A DNA stretch of 64,000 bases from Chaetomium olivaceum (taxonomy: Eukaryota; Ascomycota; Sordariomycetes; Sordariales; Chaetomiaceae). Both the position numbers and the translations under genes were made by a program. Below are positions 21,118 to 33,509 of this stretch, piece after piece (positions within the stretch are counted from its first letter, which is position 1; each line of letters opens with the position of its first letter). A model generated the notes under the pieces. The model saw only the letters and a program-made list of their open reading frames with translations. It was not told where the DNA came from and ran no database searches. The stretch spans positions 241,548-305,547 of the forward strand of contig JAYWVB010000043.1 of NCBI GenBank assembly GCA_039881045.1, given 5' to 3'.

Positions 21118-22178
21118 ATGGTCGGGGTATTTTGGAATCACATGGAGCACTGACTGCAAGAATCGGATTTCTTGTGGACCGAGCTTACCCTTCCCTTAAC
21201 GCCATCCCAGATGAGTCGGGGATAGCGTTATTTTGAGCCAGTTGTTTTTCACACCAGCATCGGCGGAAAGGATGAGAGCGGGGTGAGACGCAAAGGTGGT
21301 CAGGTTGGCGGTGGAGGCTCGAGGCATTCATTTTGGGAAAGTTACTTTGTTCATACACTCGCAAGCACATATTCATCGTATCGTAGTAGGAAGTAATCAG
21401 ATAGTATGCTTGCTAAAGTTGTCAAAGATTGCGGTTAAGCCGCAGCTGACTGACATAACTATTCGTATTCAAGTTTTCTAGCCTTGTAGTGTCTTATCAA
21501 AAAATGCCACATTCTACATGTCTTGGATGTTTTGCAGTGCTGGTGTCTTACCAACGGTGATCCCAACGCGGTGCGCCAACCAGAGTAAAATAAAGGAGAA
21601 AATGAAAGTCAGACGGTCAGCGGGACCCGCCCAACCCAACGCATACCCAAACCCGACAAGATGCCGGGCACTTGTTGCGGACGTGGGAGCAACCCGAGCA
21701 AGTCTTGTGCGCCGCCATAATCTGCTCAAATGCCCGCAATTGGCCCAACTCTCAGTTTCCCATGCGGCAGGGACGGCCGACACGAGCTTCCCAGCGAGCC
21801 CATTTTCCATTTTCAGTTCTTTGCCAAGGCATCCCACGCCGCTCCTGCATGACACGGCAGGCAGGTGTGAGACACGCCTCGAAAGAGAAGGCATCAGTCG
21901 TTCGAGAAAGGGCCTTGCCTCAGCTGCTGCAGTTTTCTGGTTCCACCTGGCAGTGCACGATTCCGGGTTTTAAACCACTTGTCCGCACCGCTGGAAACAT
22001 GCTTTCCCGTTCTCTTTCATTTCTACTTCTCGCCGAGTATTATTTCTAGCCTTCAGTGCGCCACTCTAAAGTGACGTAAACGTTCAACAGCAACCCGTTT
22101 GATCGCACCACACATTCTCGTCTTGTTCAATCCGAGGCACCGTCACACTCGCACCCGTAACCCGCACCCAACATCAAC
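21118..22178. other. Intergenic, nothing recognised
   Basis: About 1.1 kb between two + strand genes. Short open frames on both strands look like chance. It should hold the copper transporter promoter, but no clear copper-responsive element was seen. Confidence 0.45.
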
Positions 22179-22957
22179 ATGGACGGCATGGACCACGGCG
22201 GAATGACCATGGCAACGACAACAACAGCGGCCGCCGCTGCCGCTGCCACAGGCACGAGCCACAGCATGGGTGGCATGGGGGGTGGAAATGGTTGCAAGAT
22301 TTCCGTCGGTTGCCCGGCCTCATGGCTGACTGCTTGACCAAGCACTAATCGGTTACAGATGCTTTGGAACTGGAACACCATCAACTCGTGCTTCCTCGCC
22401 TCATCCTGGAAAATTACGTCAAATGGAGTCTTCGCTGGCTCTTGCATTGGCGTCGTCCTGCTCGTCATCTCGCTCGAGATGCTGCGCCGCGCTGTCAAAG
22501 AATATGACCGCTTCCTTATCAACAAGCACCTCAACTCGCTGCCCGCCGCTGCAAGATCATCCAAAGCCGGGTCAGATGACGGGAGCCCGGCCCCCAACTG
22601 TACCTCCATCCTTGACAAGGGATACCGACCGACCATTTTTGAGCAGGCCATCCGTGCGCTGCTTCACATGGTGCAGTTTGCCGTTGCTTACTTCGTCATG
22701 CTGTGTGTACTCCTGATTCGGTCTTGCCATTTGACGCTGGATGCTGACTTTGCCTAGGCTTGCCATGTACTACAACGGCTACATCATCATTTGCATCTTC
22801 CTCGGGGCATATATCGGCAGCTTCATTTTCCACTGGGAACCCCTTGGCGGGTGAGTGTACTCGCTCCCTTTATAAACCCCGCCAACCTTACTAACAACAT
22901 CTACGCAGTGGACAACAAACCAGCGCGTCGAAGGAGGCCACTGTGTGTTGTGGTTGA
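22179..22957 (+). CDS. CTR-family copper transporter
   Basis: A trimeric Cu(I) channel subunit of plasma or vacuolar membrane. Four exons (22179-22304, 22359-22702, 22758-22850, 22909-22957) give 203 aa; none is found whole by ORF calling. The N-terminus is Met/His-rich (MDGMDHGGMTM, HSMGGMGG) with a poly-Ala run. MLWNWNT begins the conserved core. TM2 carries the M-x3-M gate motif (MLLAM), created exactly across the second splice junction. TM3 has G-x3-G (LGAYIGSF). The tail ends in ATVCCG, the copper-binding CC end found in the family. Length matches fungal Ctr2/Ctr4-type subunits. Which membrane it serves is not decided by the sequence. Confidence 0.92.
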
Positions 22958-25900
22958 GTTGTTTTGGTTCATTGTCGTGGCGTTTATGATAGTTCTTTTT
23001 GGCAGGGTTTCGGCCGGGGTTCAAGTCCTTTATCTTCCGCGGTCCACCTTGCTTGATCCAGGTCGCTCGAGGCGCAATATTCCATCGCGGCGCTGATTTG
23101 TTTGGAGCGTATATCTAATTCCCGGTACACTTCACCGTGGTCAATCTCACCGTCATCACATTGGTGTTTTGGAGTCATCACTTATCTTGCTCTTTGTGCC
23201 TGGTGAACTGCTGCCGGCCAACTGGAAGGCAGGGACTATCTTCCTCCCCACCCCGACAGTCAATGAGGGCTAGGCATCATAATTCCTGTCATTCGTCTGA
23301 TGGAACGCGATCCTGCTCCCGGATTGTCCGATGTCGTGGTTCTGGTAACTGATAGCGGCTGATAGGGGCAATATCTCGTGCATTTCCGGCTCGCTTCCCG
23401 CGCCCCGATGTCACACCGCGGCAATATGCGGACCGCTTCCCAGCCCTAAGCTCCTGTCACCGACTTGGCTAATGTTACCGTGTGGTAAGCCAATGGGGCG
23501 GAAAGAGGACCATTCAATCAAAGCCAATCTTCGCCGAACCCGGGATTGGCAAACAAGCGAGGAAGCGCGGCAGCTGGAAACAAGCGAGAAAAGCGGTCTG
23601 CTTCTCGTGCCGCGGGATAAGTGACAGATTCAGCACGTTCATCCCGATCTGCCGATTGTTGGTTCTTTCAACATTCTGCATGTCAATCTCGCCGATTCTT
23701 GAGCTGCAGGATAATATGTCATCGGCACCAGTCTTCCTCTCGCCTCGGTTCGCAATCCAATGTCAGGCTGCAGCTGATCCTACATTACCACCAACGGCTC
23801 CTTCACGCAGGGCGTTTCCAGACCCTACCACCTTCCCTCGTGGCTGCGACGGGACGCCGTTACATCGAAGCCAAGGCAATTCCCAGCCCGGTGAGGGCTG
23901 CAGCCGGTCAATCTAAGAGACTAAGAGACCCTCGCGAGGGCCCGGTAGAACCATGCAGGAGGTGCAGGAGATGCAGTCATGAGCAACAGTTTGCAACCAG
24001 GTTTCCTCTCCTCCGTGGCGATGAACGGTTACAACCCGACAGCGTCGCATCCGTTCGATATTAAAAGACTCTTTTCTCGTTGGCTAGACTCGTCCCGAAC
24101 TCGGCACCCTGCCGCGCAAGAAAAATTCCGATTCTTGGGTGGAAGCGTGATGCATGGGCTGGGATGCCCGTTCTTCCGCCGCCTTCGCTTCCCGTAACCA
24201 CCAAACTGGAAATGGCATGCATTTCTCGGTCAACAAGCCCAACGCCGAGCCTCCCGACAGACGTCGCCAATCACGCCCATCATCGGCCCGGTTTGGAAGA
24301 CGAAGCGAGTTGATGACAGGAAACCCTCCGACTCTGCAGCTATCTGCTGCAGGCCTTATTATCTTTGATTAACTCGGCAGGTACGCCAGCCACTGGGCAT
24401 AGGCAGTGGCTGGCAGTTCGAAAGTGCTGGCTGCCGCCGAAGCACGGTGGACAACGGAAGCCCCTCTTGCATCCGCGCCTTCGGTGAAGGGGCACTATCA
24501 CATGAACCTGCCCGCTGATACGAACCATGCCAACCCTCACAACCTAAATGTCGCGGATTCGGCCCGTCTTGCCGTTCTGGTGGAGGATATAGAAGTTCTA
24601 GACAACTACTGGGACCCTGTTTATTGGAGATCAGCATTCATTGGAACCCTGAGTGAGATGTACCTGACATGTAACAGGACTTGACGTATCTTCTGTAGGA
24701 GCTCACTCAACATGTATCCCGTCATCGACACTAATGAATTACCATCGCCGAGATCATAGGAAATAGGTCCCGGGCGTACCCTCATATGACACCCATTCCT
24801 TCAACATCCTAAACAACAGGGTCCTAAAACAAGCAACCCTACACATAAAAACAAAACCAAGGCCATCGTAGCGTCAAAACTATAATGTGTGTAGAGCATG
24901 ATGGTGCTGCCCGGTGTCGGTGAATTCCTAGAAAACCTTGTGCCGTACGCCTGCAACGTGTGACGGGTTTTGAGTGGGTTCTGCATGAAGGGGACAAAGG
25001 AGTGGGAATAGGAAAAACCGGAACGGTGAGCTAACTGCTTTGGCCGGCTGTTTTGATGTACTGGGGCGGCGGGTCGGATTGCACCTAGCAATCTGTGTCG
25101 GTGTGTTGGTGGAGGGTTCTGACTCGTGTTGTGGTTGAGAATGTTCATAGGCCATGGGTAAGTCGATCATGATGCATGCAGGTGGATGATATCGAGGGTG
25201 GGATTGTGTGCGGATCGCGGGATATGTGCTGTCTCCCTACTAGTAGTACTTGCTTTGAGGACTTCGATCTGAGATTTTAGTTAGGGGTCTCGCGGAGGTT
25301 CTGGCGGCCAATGGCAATGTTATGATAGAAATACATGTTCTTTTTCTTTTACAGATGGTGTCTGTCTCACCAGGCTACACTCACTTTATGTTAGCCTAGA
25401 ACAAAAATAACAAGGTTGCAAATGCATTGAGAAATTGAGTTATGGTTGCTTGGACGGAGGATGCCCATTATGATCTATACGCTGCAGGTCTCATTCACCC
25501 GTTGTGAGAACAGGAAAACAGTGATTGGGTCCTGACGAGCACAACGGGCATTACAGTTACTCGGATTCACCTCCACTCATTCATTAGCTGCCTTCCCGCT
25601 CTCCATTGCCGCGAACATTTATTGTTTTGCTTGCTAAGGTGGACCAACCGGCAAGAATTAACTCTTCTTTGTCAATCCCAATTCATTTTCATAGCGAAAG
25701 TGGCGTTCGTCTCATCGTTGAGAAACTCCAGGGCTGTACCTACAATCCTAGGAAAGTTAATATCCAATGCCCGCCCGCAGCCTTGTACGCAGCACTCACA
25801 CCGCAAATTAGACGACGCCTTTCTCGAGTTGCGTTTCAAGTTCCACGTAGAAACTGTCGTGATACGCGAGTTCATACGTGTCCGTTTCTTCCGTTCCACC

Positions 25901-26246
25901 TAAACTGGACTCGGGTTGGGTAGGCGTATCACAACATGCCCATACACCGTTACGTGAGAACGCGGAGTTGAACTTGGCTAACTTAATCATCGCCCTCCAA
26001 ATCCAGCCGCCGCTCGTCGGGTCCCGTTTCAGTGTGTATTGCTCGTCCATGCTTTCCGAGCGTTTAGACAGCTTACCGCAACTGCCCGTCCGGTATGTTA
26101 AATATGAAGGCTAGAGAGACATATGATATCCGTAGTTGACCAAAAGTTGTAAGTTGGACGTTTATTTAGATCCCAACCCACCTTCGACGAAGTTTGGGAA
26201 AATCGCGCCCATTTTGATAATTACAACTCGAAAAAATAGCCACCTT
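22958..26246. other. Gene-poor 3.3-kb stretch
   Basis: No frame has recognisable domains or plausible splicing. The sequence becomes AT-richer towards 25.2-26.2 kb. It may contain decayed repeat sequence, but no terminal repeats were found. Confidence 0.4.
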
Positions 26247-26259
26247 ATATATACACGTA
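26247..26259 (+). repeat. 5' target-site duplication of LINE copy 1
   Basis: ATATATACACGTA. The same 13 bases recur at 28573-28585 immediately after the 3' end of the element. Confidence 0.9.
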
Positions 26260-28388
26260 TCCCGGACCCTCCGGCCAACCTAACGGACGTGGAAGACCAA
26301 GCCTTCCTGGGCAGCTGGAACCCGGGCTTCGACGTCTCTCAGGCAGTGACACCGACCGAGGTCACGAAGGCAATAGGAGGAGCAAGCCCCTGGAAGGCGC
26401 CAGGGGAGGACCTGCTGCCGATGGGTCTACTGAAGGCGTGTGGAACATCACTGGCTGAAGTGCTCGCCGTATTAGTGACGAGATGCCTGGAACTGGGATG
26501 GTTTCCCAACCGCTTCAAAAGGGCAAGGACCGTAGTACTACCGAAGCCGGGAAAAGCACCGCCAGTGTATCAGACCCCGGGGGGATATAGGCCCATTGCG
26601 CTGCTGCCAACCCTAGGGAAGGTAATAGAGTCAGTGGTCGCCAAAAAGGTCACTCAAGCGGCAGAAGCCAACGGCCTGTTACCAGACTAACAGATGGGAA
26701 ACAGGGCACATCGCTCCACAGAGCTGGCTGTCCGGCTAGTAGTAGCCCAGGTCCAGGAGGCGTGGAGACAGAAGGCCGCGGCGTCCCTACTGCAACTCGA
26801 CATTTCAGGAGCCTTTGACACGGTCAACCACACCCGATTGCTAGCAACGCTGCGGGAAATGGGCTACCCGAGGTGGCTAGTCCTCTGGACGAAAGACTGG
26901 TTGACGGGCCGCGAGGCCACCCTCCTTTTTGACGGCAAGGCAGCGGCACCGACGGCAGTTCGGGCAGGGGTCCCCCAAGGCTCACCCCTTTCCCCTGTCC
27001 TCTTCATCCTCTACATTTCCTCACTATACAAGCAGCTAAAAGACGAACACCCTCACTTGGCTATAGCGGGGTTTGCGGATGACACCAACCTCATGGTATT
27101 TGGTCGTAACCCCGAGGCTAACGTCCGGCAACTAGAGGCGGCGTGGGAAACGTGTCTACGATGGGCCGACAGTCGGGGGATGAAGTTTGCCCCGGAAAAG
27201 AGCGAACTCATCCATTTCAACAAGGGACGACGGCAGTGGACAAACGAGCTAAACCTCACCAACCCAGGGGGGGGCACCAGCCCCGTCAGACCGACGGAGT
27301 CTGCCAGGTTCCTGGGAGTCTGGCTGGACCGGAAGCTCAACTGGAAAGCCCACCTTGCGGCGGTGGAAAAGAAAATGAAGACCCAGAGCTACGCACTGTC
27401 GAGAATAGCGGCGAAAACGTGGGGACTAGGGCTAGCCAAGGCGCGAGAAGTGTACACAAAGTGCATCCGGTCAGCGCTGGCCTATGGCGCATCGTCGTTC
27501 CACATCCCCACGGACGTGGAAGGAGAGCCAGTAAGGAAAGGCATCACCGGGGCCCTCGGGAAGGTCCAGAACAAAAGCTTGCGGATTGTGGCGGGAGCCT
27601 TCAAAGCCACTCCCATTCGCAACCTCGAGACGGAGACGTGGGTGCCACCGTTAGACCTGTATTTCAACAAACGGCTTGCAGACTTTGAAACCAGACTCCA
27701 GCGAACCGACCTGGACGACGGCCAGGGCGGCAAGAGGACCGCAGGGGGGATCATTCTCACTGCCTGTCGCAAGATACAGCAGAGGCTCCGCCCGAGGAGC
27801 GGCAACAGGGGCCGGCCGCGAACCGTGGGACTGCAGGAGCCCACGGCAGTGGAGAAAGCCGCGAGCACGATCGCGCGCTGGACGGGGGGAGCCGCAGACA
27901 CGGACAGTGTGGTAGAGGACGCCTGGAGAGCGAGGTGGCTAAAGGAGCGGGACGGTAGAGCAATCACCAGACCGGCGGACGACTTTGACCATCAGCGAGA
28001 GACGCTATTCCGAGATGAAACGCTAAGACGGCACGACGGTCTCACCAAGGCGAGGAGTTCTCTGCTGGTCCAGATCCGAACGGGGGCAATAGGCCTACGG
28101 GACTTTCTGTTTACACGAGGAGTCCCAGAGATCCTAACGCCCGCCTGCCAGTGCGGCGAAGGACGGGAGACTGCCGAGCACCTGGTAGTGTGGTGTTTGG
28201 CCCCACCGCTGACTCGAAGATGGGAGAGAACTGATATTCGAACGCGACGGGACTTTTACTCTGTTCTACACGGTATTGATCCTGCATCGGCACGGCTCGC
28301 GGGGAGGGTCCTGGAATGGCTAATGGACTCAGGGAGGCTGATGATGTTCAGTTTGGCCAGGAGGCTTGAGCTAGAAGCGGCGGCCTAG
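26260..28388 (+). pseudogene. LINE reverse transcriptase, truncated with one nonsense codon
   Basis: Reverse transcriptase and C-terminal region of a Tad1-type LINE. Landmarks: GGYRPIALLPTLGKVIE (RT motif 1), QLDISGAFDTVNH (motif A), AGVPQGSPLSPVLF (motif B), GFADDTNLM (motif C, catalytic FADD) and SARFLGVWLDRKLNWKAHL (thumb start). The C-terminus holds a Cys/His pattern (CQCGEGRETAEHLVVWC) typical of Tad LINEs. A TAA at 26688-26690 interrupts LLPD/QMGNR in an otherwise continuous frame (same frame either side). Endonuclease and ORF1 are absent. It cannot move by itself. Confidence 0.88.
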
Positions 28389-28572
28389 CACGCACCTCCC
28401 TCGGAGGCCAGGAGGCCTCCTCTCTTTGTATACGCAGGCTCACGCACATGTACTTTCCTTAACTGTCGGTATGGGTTTTTCATCCGGCCCGCGAGGGCGC
28501 GGTTTTCCTGTACATTAAATAGCTGAAGGTCCGGCACGCCTTAGGGCATAGCGGGGTATGAATAATAATATA
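26260..28572 (+). mobile_element. 5'-truncated non-LTR retrotransposon (Tad-like LINE), copy 1
   Basis: A 2.3-kb insertion flanked by a 13-bp direct repeat. The 5' end begins inside the reverse-transcriptase ORF, so ORF1 and the endonuclease are missing. The 3' UTR (about 28389-28560) shares several blocks with the UTR of the second LINE at 54.56-54.73 kb. The tail is an AATAAT-type run instead of poly(A). Confidence 0.88.
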
Positions 28573-28585
28573 ATATATACACGTA
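28573..28585 (+). repeat. 3' target-site duplication of LINE copy 1
   Basis: Exact copy of 26247-26259. Confidence 0.9.
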
Positions 28586-28642
28586 CATACAAGACTCGCA
28601 TCTTCTATGCTATTTCAACGCAAACTCGAGAGTTCAACAACT

Positions 28643-29824
28643 TCAAGAGAACCTGACCTTCTTGGCATCAGAATCGATGATGTATCTCTTTCCCTTGGCT
28701 TCAGTCAACCCGTAAACACGGCCGTTCCTACGCTTATCATAGCTCAGATCTTCTGGGCTCTGAGGGAAGAAGCCGGCGTTCTTGTAAGCAGCTTTGCCAG
28801 GGACCCAACCCCACATATCGCCCTTGCTCTTGCCGTTGCTCCGCGAGATGTAGACCTTGCCGTTAGCCCAAACGGCGCCTTGCATGCGCTCGATACCGAC
28901 GCAGTAAGCCCAAGTTGCTTTGGCCGTCTTGCCGCTCATATTGAGGCGCCCGGTCGACTCGTCGAGGGCGTACTTGGTCATACGGATTGGAACCGTGGTG
29001 TTGGGCTGGTACTCGCCAACCAACACGGTGTGCTGATCTTGGGTGCGGTCCAGTGCTAGGTAGGAGAAGCGGAAGGGGAATGAGGAAGACCATTTGTACC
29101 ACCTAATTCGGGAACAGACTGTCAGCGGCGTTTGATGTTGAAGGGAAAGGGAGATAGCTAACCTAATTTGGGGAATCACGTATTTGTATCCTGCTGCCGA
29201 GTAGTTATTTCCAGTCTTGCCCACAGCGTCACCAGATCCGACCTGCCAGATGTTGGCCATGTCGAAAACGCGGATGCCGTTCTTGGTATCCACCACCCAC
29301 AACTTGTCGCCGTACCACATAATGCCGCCCGCGTGAATGGGCACCTCGCGGAAGTTATCGGCCGCGTGAGGATAAACAAGAAGCGCGTGACGGTACTTGT
29401 CATTCGCGCGGTCGACAAAGGTCACCCGCACACTCTTGTCGTCGTCGCGGTGCCAGCTAACGATCCAGCCATCCTTTCCACCGACGGTACCGCCCTCGCT
29501 GGAATCGGCGGTTGAGGAGATGCCCTGAGGCACCCACTTCTCCGTATCCAGGTCGTTGAAGCCCGTCTTTTTCTCCCAGAGCTTGCGGCCTGCGCTGTCG
29601 GTTGTCATCTTGTGGTTGCCATCGTTGAAGACGTCGGCTACGGAGACCTTCTTCAGCTTCTTAGACAGCAATGCCACGTTCGGGTTATCCGGTTGCTCGA
29701 CGAGGACAAAGTCGGAGTCCGTGCGGGACTTGTCCGCGGTGTTGCAGTTGGTGGGGCTGAGAGCTAGGGCATTGGGTACTAAGAGCGCCGCGGCTGCTGC
29801 GAAGACGATGGAAGGGAATTTCAT
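28643..29824 (-). CDS. Secreted beta-propeller-like hypothetical protein
   Basis: Exons 29824-29163 and 29102-28643 give 373 aa. The 60-bp intron (GTTAGC..TTAG) keeps the frame, so an unspliced ORF also exists; removing it joins PQIR to WYKWSSSFPFRFSYLALD. Residues 1-21 are a clear signal peptide (MKFPSIVFAAAAALLVPNALA). Repeated short motifs such as HAGGIMWYGDKLWVVDT, GIRVFDM, MQGAVWANGKVYISRS and GRVYGLTEAKGKRYI resemble strands of a six-bladed propeller found in secreted proteins of fungi and actinobacteria. No catalytic residues are assigned and the function is unknown. Its 3' end lies 57 bp from the LINE target duplication. Confidence 0.8.
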   Translation of the reverse strand: MKFPSIVFAAAAALLVPNALALSPTNCNTADKSRTDSDFVLVEQPDNPNVALLSKKLKKVSVADVFNDGNHKMTTDSAGRKLWEKKTGFNDLDTEKWVPQGISSTADSSEGGTVGGKDGWIVSWHRDDDKSVRVTFVDRANDKYRHALLVYPHAADNFREVPIHAGGIMWYGDKLWVVDTKNGIRVFDMANIWQVGSGDAVGKTGNNYSAAGYKYVIPQIRLAISLSLQHQTPLTVCSRIRWYKWSSSFPFRFSYLALDRTQDQHTVLVGEYQPNTTVPIRMTKYALDESTGRLNMSGKTAKATWAYCVGIERMQGAVWANGKVYISRSNGKSKGDMWGWVPGKAAYKNAGFFPQSPEDLSYDKRRNGRVYGLTEAKGKRYIIDSDAKKVRFS

Positions 29825-31069
29825 GGCGAGTGACGGGTTTTGACCTGAGAGGTGATGAAATGCCGAGTCGTTCCCGGCCGTTCAGAAGCATTGGGAAGGA
29901 GGCAAGGCAGGCGTGTGCCATCTTCAAATACCCGCCTTTCGGGTCTTGACTTGTTTCGTCCTCGGTCAACTCAAGCTGCTGCTGTAGTAAGACCGGATAG
30001 TTGAGGCGACGAGATTTATCCCACCCTAAGATTGGGAATGTGACAGGAACGAACGTGAAAAGGGGAAAGGCGCTCCGCTGGGCGTGATGCTCTGGGGGGC
30101 TTGTCCATTTCATTGCCAAAAACGGCAGCTCGTAACAGGGGCTCGTGTAAGACGATCTCGCTGGGCCTGTCGCCTCAACATTCTTGGCAAGTGTTGGACC
30201 ACAACGGCGCAACGCTGACCCGACCGATGACGCCGTGGTCCAGGATCCACGGACCTTTCTCTTTGATTCAAGAACTGGGGGATTCGGGGCTCGTTGGGCG
30301 AGAACCTGTCCAATTTGAATGAGATGAGTCTGAATGCAAGGTTCATTGTTTGGAAATAATGCCCTCTAACCAGGCGGTGATGTTAGCAAGAACTTAACGT
30401 TATCCACTTGGGTCGAAGAACGATATCTTAGCCGAGTGGGGTTAGTTGGGGAATGGATAACCTTGCTAATTTTAGCAACGATGAAGCTGCCGAGGTCAAA
30501 AGTGGAACTCTTGACGGAGGTGAGGTTGCCCGTGTCTGACTGGTTGTGTGTTCAACGCCATCCACTTCGACCAAGGACGCACGACGTTTCCGTTCGAGTT
30601 CGGCGCAGCCACGAGGTCAGAGTCCAACTCCTTTTGGTCATCCGCCACGCCACAATGTGGTTTTCTTTTTCGGAGCTGTGTACCGAGTAATGATTGAGTT
30701 GAGGTGAACGCCGTGCCAGCAATGCCGAGAACCACTGTATTTATACGAAGTAAAAGTTCAATTCGCTTCTACTAGCCATACATCTTTCGAAGAGAAGTCT
30801 TTCTCGTTATGAAGTTACATAGTCTCGGGCATAGCGTTACATCCTAACAACATACAGTCCTTTTCTACTCAGGTAAGGACTCCCTAGCTACTTACAAACC
30901 TTGCCCTGTGATGAGTGTATATACGGACTTTTGTATAATTATGCCAATAGGCTTCTGGGGTTTGTTTGTCATACGCATTTTATGTCCAGGATCACGTACA
31001 CGTGGTCCGCGTATACAACTTGTGGTAGCGGCCACCTGCTGCCGTATACCGAAGTGACCTTCACCACGC
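29825..31069. other. Intergenic, nothing recognised
   Basis: Upstream of the secreted-protein gene. No convincing coding sequence on either strand. Confidence 0.4.
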
Positions 31070-31450
31070 TCCTAGTCATGTACTAAGCTGGCTGTCCTGG
31101 TGGTTTCGGCGAGGTGTTGTTTGTTTAGGGGGGTACTATTGTCTTTCCACCGCCACGTTGTATTTTCGTTGTACACAAGGGCCCCTGAGTTAGCCTTCGG
31201 GTTTGAGGTAAACAAGCAATCAGACATCAAGATCACCAGTTTTCAGAAGTCATGCGTGCGCTACGGTTATGAGTCTTAACAGTGTATGACTCTGTGTGTT
31301 CACTCCTAATTAGAGAGGGAGGCTTGTCGGTTTACCCGTCTGACGTTTCTGCAGTCTGTGATCCTCCCCATATCTGACGGGGTTTTGAATCTGTAGGTGT
31401 GCGTCTTGGTAGCTTCTATGGCAGTTTGCATCTTGGCATACTCCTGTTCG
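31070..31450 (+). mobile_element. Decayed solo LTR, same family as 42682-43065
   Basis: Shares ordered blocks with the LTR at 42.7 kb: an AAGGGGCCC-like block, GCAATCAGACA, CGGTTTACCC, TCCCCATAT, ATCTGTAGGT and the end CTCCTGTTC. The left boundary is approximate and no target duplication was found. Confidence 0.6.
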
Positions 31451-31611
31451 TTACCGCTGTTTCTGTGCCAGGACACGATACCAAGTTACTTAAGTAGGAA
31501 TGGACGGGAGGAGAACTGTCAGCGTGTCAACTAGCCCATGATCCTGGGAGTCGTTGAAGGTGGAAGAGATGGGCGACACGACAACAGTTTGTATTGCTTC
31601 TTCTACCTCTC

Positions 31612-33509
31612 CTACTGCCTCATTTTCAACACGGCCCAAGCAGCCAGTCTATACCCCAAGATGATTGCCACCACAATACCAACATTGCGCCCCTGGTCTG
31701 CTGTCTTGATCCCAAACAGACTCAAAACCGTGTCCCCTGCAAATTGACATTGGCCTGGGAGTGAGGAATACCGACAGTAGCATCCTGCACCACAGCCGTA
31801 TGTTTCCCCCGCAAACTGCGTGGCCATCATACCCTGGAACACATAGCCCTGATAATCCCAATAATAGAGGCCGTACTTATAGAACGCGTTCAGATACCCC
31901 GGCGGAACCAGGACACCCGCAGCCCCAAAGGCTACAACGTTCCATAGACATGCAACCACCAGCGCACCGACAAAATTAGGCACCATGACAACACAGAGAA
32001 TTACCACCCCTTCGGCGGCCAATAGGTTTAAATACAACCACAAGGTCCAAGTGAAGAAGGCACTGGCGGAGGGGCGACAGTTTGCCAGAAAGTAGAAGGA
32101 AAGAGAGAACACGCTGGAGAAGAAAAACATGTATGGCATCCCAACAATCAGATTGGATAGCAAGAAGGAACCACCATTGTAGAGGCCATTGCGGCTATCC
32201 AGACGGAAGTGCTGGTAGTCCTCAAGGAACGCGGGGACATAGGTCACCGCCATAAGCGACATGAAAGCGCATGAAACCAGGAGCGCGTTAATCAGCAGCT
32301 GGATGGAGTCCTGGTCGCGATCCATACGCAACCAAATCGTCCCTTGAAGAACACCCAAAGACGCGTACATGACGAGTCGCCAGTTGTAGGCCATAGCGTC
32401 GCGAAACGCTTTGATGGAGTTTCGATGGATAAGCACAACCAATTGAGTCAAAAAAGTCGGCTTGGATTCGGCGTTTAGAGTCAGGTCCGGCGCACATCTG
32501 GTAGACTCGGACACGATAAGATCGTGGTTTCGCTGGCGGAGGGTAGATCTGTCCCAACGGGACGCCAATTGTTCCACTCGCTCCCGCTCAGAGGCAGCGG
32601 CTTGGTTCTGAACAAAGTCGGTATTGACCAGCTCGAGCAAGAAGTCTGCCGTATTTGTACGTGTGGGGACTGTCACGCCAATGGTCGTATAGTAGTCGAT
32701 CAATTGGCCAGTGTCGCCGAAGTAATGTGTTTTGCCTGCTGATAGAAGAAGCAGCTTGTCGAACAGGTCAAAGGTGGACGTTGATGGCTGATGGATAGAG
32801 CATACAACAATAAGGCCAGTCCGCTTCGCAAGCTGTCTCAAGTGGTTGATAACCTGGTAGCTGGCCACAGAATCAAGGCCGCTGGTGGGTTCATCAAGAA
32901 ACAGTATGCTAGGACCTGTAACGAGTTGCTTAGCGACCGTTAGTCGTCGCTTCTGGCCGTGAGACAGGCTGGCCCCAACACGCAATGTGGTCTGGTCAAC
33001 AAGCCCAAAAGATTCCAGCAGTGTGCTGACGCGGGCGTTGGCTTCACCCCCGCGAGAGATGCCTGCCAGACGAGAGGCAAAGTGCAGCGTCTCTCTTGCA
33101 GTAAGAGCCCCGATAAAAGTGTCGTGATCTTGCACGAATGACGTAACGTGGCGGAAGACGTTGGTCGGTACCTGGGCGCCGTTGACCAGGATTTGTCCAA
33201 CATGGGATGTCTTGCTCATGGTTCGTTGGGCAAGCACGTTCAAGAACGTAGTTTTACCACAACCTGATGGGCCCATAACGGCACAGCATTCGCCTATAGA
33301 TAAAGTGTCAGCTAACCACCCTATCAGTCTAGTCGTTCGTAGAGGTGAGACATACCAGCTTGCACGATCCCCTCGGCGTTGTCGAGTAGTGTCTTGGGTT
33401 GTCCGGTCTTGCTCTCCTTGACCGTGACCGTCAGCCCGCTCCATGAGAGGGATTCAACTGGTGCGTTGAGAAACTGCTTCTCCGCAACATGGTGCTGCTC
33501 AGGGTCCAT
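31612..33509 (-). CDS. ABCG-type half-transporter
   Basis: ATP-driven exporter with NBD-TMD order (White/WBC type, half size). Exons 33509-33356 and 33293-31612 give 611 aa. The 62-bp intron falls just before the P-loop: splicing joins NAEGIVQAG to ECCAVMGPSGCGKTT. Start MDPEQHHVAEKQ at 33509 is the first ATG in frame. Seen: Walker A GPSGCGKTT, Q-loop FVQDHDTF, signature LSHGQKRRLTV (His for the usual Gly), Walker B ILFLDEPTSGLD, H-loop SIHQPS, then six TM segments from about residue 355 and a Cys-rich loop (CGAGCYCRYS) before the last TM. The substrate is unknown. It is divergent from the terpene synthase, 1.9 kb away, so terpenoid export is possible but unproven. Confidence 0.9.

Noticed and set aside
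28607..29059. Plus-strand ORF of 150 codons
   Set aside because: Shadow of the secreted beta-propeller-like gene on the other strand.
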